Position numbers and translations under genes: made by a program. Positions 5,606-9,131 of a stretch of 9,131 nucleotides of DNA are shown piece by piece (the stretch's first letter is position 1; every line of letters begins with the position of its first letter). Origin of the DNA: IMCC26207 sp044357715. GTDB lineage: Bacteria > Actinomycetota > Acidimicrobiia > Acidimicrobiales > Microtrichaceae. The notes under the pieces are model-generated. The model did no database searches and had not been told where the DNA came from. It saw only the letters and a list, made by a program, of their open reading frames with translations. The stretch is from contig JBIKPA010000105.1 of assembly GCA_044357715.1 (NCBI GenBank), forward strand, positions 1-9,131, in the 5' to 3' direction.

Positions 5606-7264
5606 ATGGCCATAAATTTAGGTTCACATCTGCATAATCTCGTATTTCCAACCTCCCATGCAGCAAGCTCGACCAGATCGGGCCGAGCGAAAGATGCCAT
5701 GTTGCGGAGTCTCATCTCTGCGGGAGCCCCGACTCCGCGAATAGCTATTCTGGGCGCTGGCGCAGCTGGAATATGCATGGCTCTCCAACTGCTTGAACAG
5801 GGGATTACCTCGTTCACCATCTACGAGAAGGCTGACGGGGTCGGGGGAACTTGGCGCGCCAACACCTACCCAGGTGCCGCCTGCGATGTTCCCTCCCACC
5901 TCTACAGTTTCTCTTTTGCGCCAAAGGTTGACTGGACACGAAAGTTTCCTGAACAGCCCGAGATCCTTGGGTATTTTGAGTCATTAGTTGAGCAGCACGA
6001 CCTTGCTCCACATATTGAGTTCAACACCGAAGTCGCCTCTGCAATCTGGGATGAGAGCCGCAGCCTCTGGTGTATTGAGTTGCTTCGTGGTGCGGGTGTC
6101 ACCGATGACCGTCTAGTTACGGGGGAGACCGAGACGCCTCGGACAGCCCCTGAACGAGTAGAGGCAGAGATTGTAGTGAGTGGACTTGGGCAACTAAATC
6201 GCCCGAACATTCCAAACATTGAGGGACTCGATTCCTTTGAGGGCACCAAGTTTCATTCTGCACACTGGGATCATGATCACGATCTGAGCGGCAAACGAGT
6301 TGCCGTGATTGGCATCGGCGCTAGCGCTATTCAGTTTGTTCCTCAGGTTGCTAGTCAAGTGGCAGAACTAACGTTGTTCCAACGCAGCGTCAATTACGTT
6401 GCACCCAAACCTGATCGCCCCTTTAAATCCTCAGAACAGTGGGCGTTGCAGCACATTCCTGGTGCTCATCAGGCGTATCGGAGTTCGATCTATTGGCGCT
6501 TTGAGTTCCGCTTTCGACTCATGAAGAAGGGCAGTCGACTCGGTGGTCTTCTGCAGAAGAAGTTTGCCGAGCAGGTTTCATCACTTGCGTCTCCGAAGCT
6601 CCCCCTGACAGCGCTCGTACCCGATTACACCCCAGGCTGCCGACGAATACTGATAGCGAATGACTGGTACCCAACATTACTGAAGCCAAATACTCGAGTG
6701 GTGACCGATGGAATCTCTGAGATCACCAAGACCGGGATCAAAACAGATTCCGGCGAAGAGATCAACGTAGACACAATCATCTTCGGCACAGGCTTTCAGG
6801 CCACCGAGTTTCTGGCTCCGCTTCGTATTACCGGACGTGATGGCCAAGAACTGAGTGAGGTGTGGAGAGACGGTGCTCGGGCTTTCTTAGGATTGGCTGT
6901 TGCCGGCTTTCCAAATTTCTTCATCTTGTACGGGCCCAACACCAACCTTGGTCACAACTCGATTCTGTTTATGATCGAGCAACAAGTTGGCTACATTCGT
7001 CAGATCATCGATGAGTTCGTGCTGAGGAGCGTCACCTCCACAGAAGTCCATGAAAACGCCATGAATACCTTCGATTCTGAGATATCGCGGGCTACTGCAC
7101 AGACGGTGTGGGCTGAAGACTGCAGTAGCTGGTACAAGAATTCCAGTGGGCGGGTGACCAACAACTGGCCTGATTACACCGTCAAATACAAACAGCGACT
7201 AGCTCACCCAGACCCACGCGACTGGTTCGTCCGCACAGCTAGTCAAGCTGCAGATCGCGTATGA
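5606..7264 (+). CDS. Class B flavin monooxygenase, Baeyer-Villiger type (FAD/NADPH)
   Basis: This is a complete type I Baeyer-Villiger-like monooxygenase: an FAD-bound enzyme that uses NADPH and O2 to insert oxygen into ketones or oxidise heteroatoms, in the cytoplasm. Residues are counted from ATG 5606. The FAD Rossmann motif GAGAAG is at 50-55. The BVMO signature GGTW....YPG...D (80-94) is followed by SHLYSFSF. The fingerprint FEGTKFHSAHWD is at 211-222, leading straight into the NADPH Rossmann motif GKRVAVIGIGASA (229-241). The C-terminal TIIFGTGFQATEF motif and GPNTNLGHNS are also family hallmarks. Length fits the family (about 500-550). Start: the first 31 residues have no family character, and ATG 5699 (MLRSLISAG...) would place the FAD motif near residue 19, closer to homologues. 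Neither has a good Shine-Dalgarno, though TAGCCT precedes 5606. The substrate is unknown and no catabolic operon surrounds it. The 3' end overlaps the convergent helicase. Confidence 0.94.
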   Translation: MAINLGSHLHNLVFPTSHAASSTRSGRAKDAMLRSLISAGAPTPRIAILGAGAAGICMALQLLEQGITSFTIYEKADGVGGTWRANTYPGAACDVPSHLYSFSFAPKVDWTRKFPEQPEILGYFESLVEQHDLAPHIEFNTEVASAIWDESRSLWCIELLRGAGVTDDRLVTGETETPRTAPERVEAEIVVSGLGQLNRPNIPNIEGLDSFEGTKFHSAHWDHDHDLSGKRVAVIGIGASAIQFVPQVASQVAELTLFQRSVNYVAPKPDRPFKSSEQWALQHIPGAHQAYRSSIYWRFEFRFRLMKKGSRLGGLLQKKFAEQVSSLASPKLPLTALVPDYTPGCRRILIANDWYPTLLKPNTRVVTDGISEITKTGIKTDSGEEINVDTIIFGTGFQATEFLAPLRITGRDGQELSEVWRDGARAFLGLAVAGFPNFFILYGPNTNLGHNSILFMIEQQVGYIRQIIDEFVLRSVTSTEVHENAMNTFDSEISRATAQTVWAEDCSSWYKNSSGRVTNNWPDYTVKYKQRLAHPDPRDWFVRTASQAADRV

Positions 7265-9131
7265 ACTGATCAAGAAATTCACGGTTTCTCACTCGGCGCA
7301 TCGGTGGCAGTAGATCAAGAATCCGGTTGCGGTATTGCGCTTCCGCCAAACGAGGGTCACATATCACGACCACCCCTTTGTCGGTTGCAGTCCGGATGAG
7401 CCGCCCGACTCCCTGCGCTAGTTGCATCCCGGCTGTTGGGACTGACACCTCCATAAAGGCGGCATCCCCAACAACCTCACAGCGAGCCTGCACAATTGGA
7501 TCTGTAGGCACGGGAAACGGAATTTTGTCGAGGATTACTGCCGAACATGTTGTTCCCGGACTTGAGATTCCGGTCCAGAAGCTTGCAGTGGCAAAGAGGC
7601 TTGCGTGCTCATCGCTCAGAAACTGTTCCTGTAGGACGGGGTTTGGAGCATCGCCTTGCGCCAACAAAGTAAAGCCAACTAGTCGTTCACGACATAGTTC
7701 AACAGTGGCTCGTAGCATCCGGTTTGAGGTGAACAGTGCAAGGGTTCTTCCCGAGAGCGCCCGGATGACATGTTCGACTTCCTGTGCTACTTCCTCTGCC
7801 CAGTCCGGATGGTTTGGCCTGTGGATCTTGGGAACAAATAGGACTGCCTGATCTTGAAAATTGAATGGCGAAGGCACCGACAAGTACTCGGCTTGAAGGC
7901 CAAGGCGACTAGCTGTTCCTGAGTCCAAAGTGGCCGAACAGCAGATAACGGTGAGGTCCTTCTCTGCCCATGCCTGCGTGCGTAGCGTGTCGGCAACGTC
8001 GATTCGAGTCAGCCTGAGGACATGGCGATAGTTGCGGGCGGGCTCAACCCAAAGCACGGTTCCTTTACCAAGCTTTCCGAGCAGAGATTGGGTGTCGTCA
8101 ACGAGCGACTCCGCTATACGTACTGAGCGTTCTATTCGGTGCTTCGCAGTAGATTCTCCTGCGTGGCGCGCTGCGGCCCGAAGGCTATTCAGTGCGCGGT
8201 CAGCTGCAACTGAGGCAGTAGACACTGCAGCTGCAAGATCTGCGCCAAGGCCTTCAGTGAGTCGAGTAGTGCCCGCACCAGCGATTCCCTCCATACAGGC
8301 CTCGAGCATTACTCCGGCTGATCTCAGGGAGCCTGCCACCTTGTCATCGCCTGCGACGCATCGATCATGAACCCGTGCAAGATTGAGTAAACGCCCCTCG
8401 GTAAGTTCAATGCTGAGTGAACCAACAATCGAGTCTTCAAACTCGTGCGCCTCGTCAATAACGAGTTGAGTGTGCGGCGGCAAGAGGGTTCCCCCAGTTT
8501 GGATATGCGCCCCATAGAGATGAGCGTTTACCACAACAATGTCGGCTGACTCAGCATCGGCTCGAGCCTGTTCTGACTTGCAGTCCGTTGAGTAGGAACA
8601 CTTACTTGCTCCTACGCACTCACCGGGTCCTACCGATACTGTGGACCAAGCTTTCCAATGCGGGGTGATGGGCAACTCGGCCATATCGCCTGTGCGTGAA
8701 CCCTCCGCCCAGTGAACGATCGACTCGATTTCTTCGCGCAACTCGCTGTCACTGAGATCAACCTCATTCACAGGTTCGTCGGCGCCAAGATCCAAACCTT
8801 GTTGCCCGGTTCCCTCTAGTTGCACGCGAATCTCGGCAATGGCTGCCTCGCAAACATAATTGGAGCGACCCTTCAAGACTGCGTAGCTGAACGCGTTGTC
8901 GAGTACCTCCTGCAAAAACGGAAGCTCTACCGAGGCAAGTTGGTCCTGTAATGCCTTTGAGGAGGTGACAATCACTGTTCTTGCGCCGCTAGAAGCACCA
9001 AGAATCGCTGGGATCAAATAGGCAATCGACTTTCCGACCCCAGTTGGACCCTGTACTGCAAGATGCTGTTTGGCAGCGAGGGCCCGCTCTACTGCCTGAG
9101 TCATTTGCAGTTGCTGAGGTCGCTCCTCGCC
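7239..9131 (-). CDS. dinG: DinG/XPD-family ATP-dependent DNA helicase (5' end beyond right edge)
   Basis: This is a superfamily 2 iron-sulfur helicase that unwinds DNA 5'-to-3' with ATP, acting in repair and removal of R-loops or other structures. The minus-strand frame stays open to the window's end: nine codons before ATG 9104 read GEERPQQLQ, matching the R..Q..M motif that precedes Walker A in the family. The true start is therefore upstream, outside the window. Residues are counted from ATG 9104. Walker A is GPTGVGKS (19-26). Four cysteines, C85, C163, C169 and C175, form the 4Fe-4S site. DEAH is at 217-220 in VIDEAHEFED. Later come CCSATLDS, SLFATASFWTGISSPG (motif V, where many relatives have a valine-aspartate after the glycine) and QGVGRLIRTATDKGVV (motif VI). 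All catalytic motifs are intact. The stop lies inside the 3' end of the convergent monooxygenase gene. The symbol follows family membership; orthology to E. coli DinG is unproven. Confidence 0.93.
   Translation of the reverse strand, partial: GEERPQQLQMTQAVERALAAKQHLAVQGPTGVGKSIAYLIPAILGASSGARTVIVTSSKALQDQLASVELPFLQEVLDNAFSYAVLKGRSNYVCEAAIAEIRVQLEGTGQQGLDLGADEPVNEVDLSDSELREEIESIVHWAEGSRTGDMAELPITPHWKAWSTVSVGPGECVGASKCSYSTDCKSEQARADAESADIVVVNAHLYGAHIQTGGTLLPPHTQLVIDEAHEFEDSIVGSLSIELTEGRLLNLARVHDRCVAGDDKVAGSLRSAGVMLEACMEGIAGAGTTRLTEGLGADLAAAVSTASVAADRALNSLRAAARHAGESTAKHRIERSVRIAESLVDDTQSLLGKLGKGTVLWVEPARNYRHVLRLTRIDVADTLRTQAWAEKDLTVICCSATLDSGTASRLGLQAEYLSVPSPFNFQDQAVLFVPKIHRPNHPDWAEEVAQEVEHVIRALSGRTLALFTSNRMLRATVELCRERLVGFTLLAQGDAPNPVLQEQFLSDEHASLFATASFWTGISSPGTTCSAVILDKIPFPVPTDPIVQARCEVVGDAAFMEVSVPTAGMQLAQGVGRLIRTATDKGVVVICDPRLAEAQYRNRILDLLPPMRRVRNREFLDQFIRDLQLD

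Noticed and set aside
5503..5820. Minus-strand frame covering the trx/monooxygenase spacer
   Set aside because: It overlaps the FAD-binding start of the monooxygenase, has low-complexity composition and no recognisable fold.
1..9131. Defence or mobile system built around the two helicases
   Set aside because: The SNF2-type and DinG-type genes are 6 kb apart with unrelated genes between, and there is no nuclease, methylase, integrase, transposase, CRISPR repeat or terminal inverted repeat. Both are common chromosomal helicases.

Overview
The window looks like a piece of ordinary actinobacterial (Actinomycetota) chromosome of moderate GC content (low-to-mid 50s % by eye, not computed). The evidence is an actinobacterial-style SNF2 helicase N-terminus, an MMPL lipid-transporter-type RND protein, a DinG-like iron-sulfur helicase of the actinobacterial type, a lone Baeyer-Villiger-type flavin monooxygenase, and several start regions where a TANNNT -10 hexamer sits just upstream of the start codon, as in leaderless actinobacterial genes. 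A moderate-GC aquatic actinobacterium would fit, but this is inference; no rRNA or tRNA gene is present to confirm it.

Layout. Bases 1-1206 (minus strand) hold the N-terminal 402 codons of a large SNF2-family DEAD/DEAH helicase that runs off the left edge. A roughly 260-bp divergent region follows, with an orphan, very strong Shine-Dalgarno sequence. Plus-strand genes then follow: a 62-aa single-pass membrane protein (1466-1654), a cold-shock protein with a TTG start (1869-2069) and a textbook intrinsic terminator (2089-2120), a 97-aa charged protein with a SHOCT-like C-terminus (2310-2603), and an approximately 800-aa MMPL transporter (2677-5079). Converging on the transporter is a thioredoxin gene (5105-5485, minus). 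Divergent from thioredoxin is a 552-aa class B flavin monooxygenase (5606-7264, plus). Its 3' end overlaps by 26 bp the 3' end of a DinG-like helicase (7239 to right edge, minus) whose first codons lie beyond the window.

How the genes relate. No multi-gene pathway is evident. The two helicases at the edges are DNA or nucleoprotein maintenance enzymes and are not adjacent. The 97-aa gene and the MMPL gene are 61-73 bp apart on the same strand and could be co-transcribed. The convergent junctions (MMPL/thioredoxin and monooxygenase/DinG) are very tight and lack convincing bidirectional terminators, which is typical of a streamlined genome. I see no CRISPR array, insertion sequence, phage gene, attachment site, toxin-antitoxin pair or defence island, and no strong sign of a new system. 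The most checkable oddities are the orphan Shine-Dalgarno, the tiny conserved-looking proteins, the apparent leaderless starts and the overlapping convergent ends.
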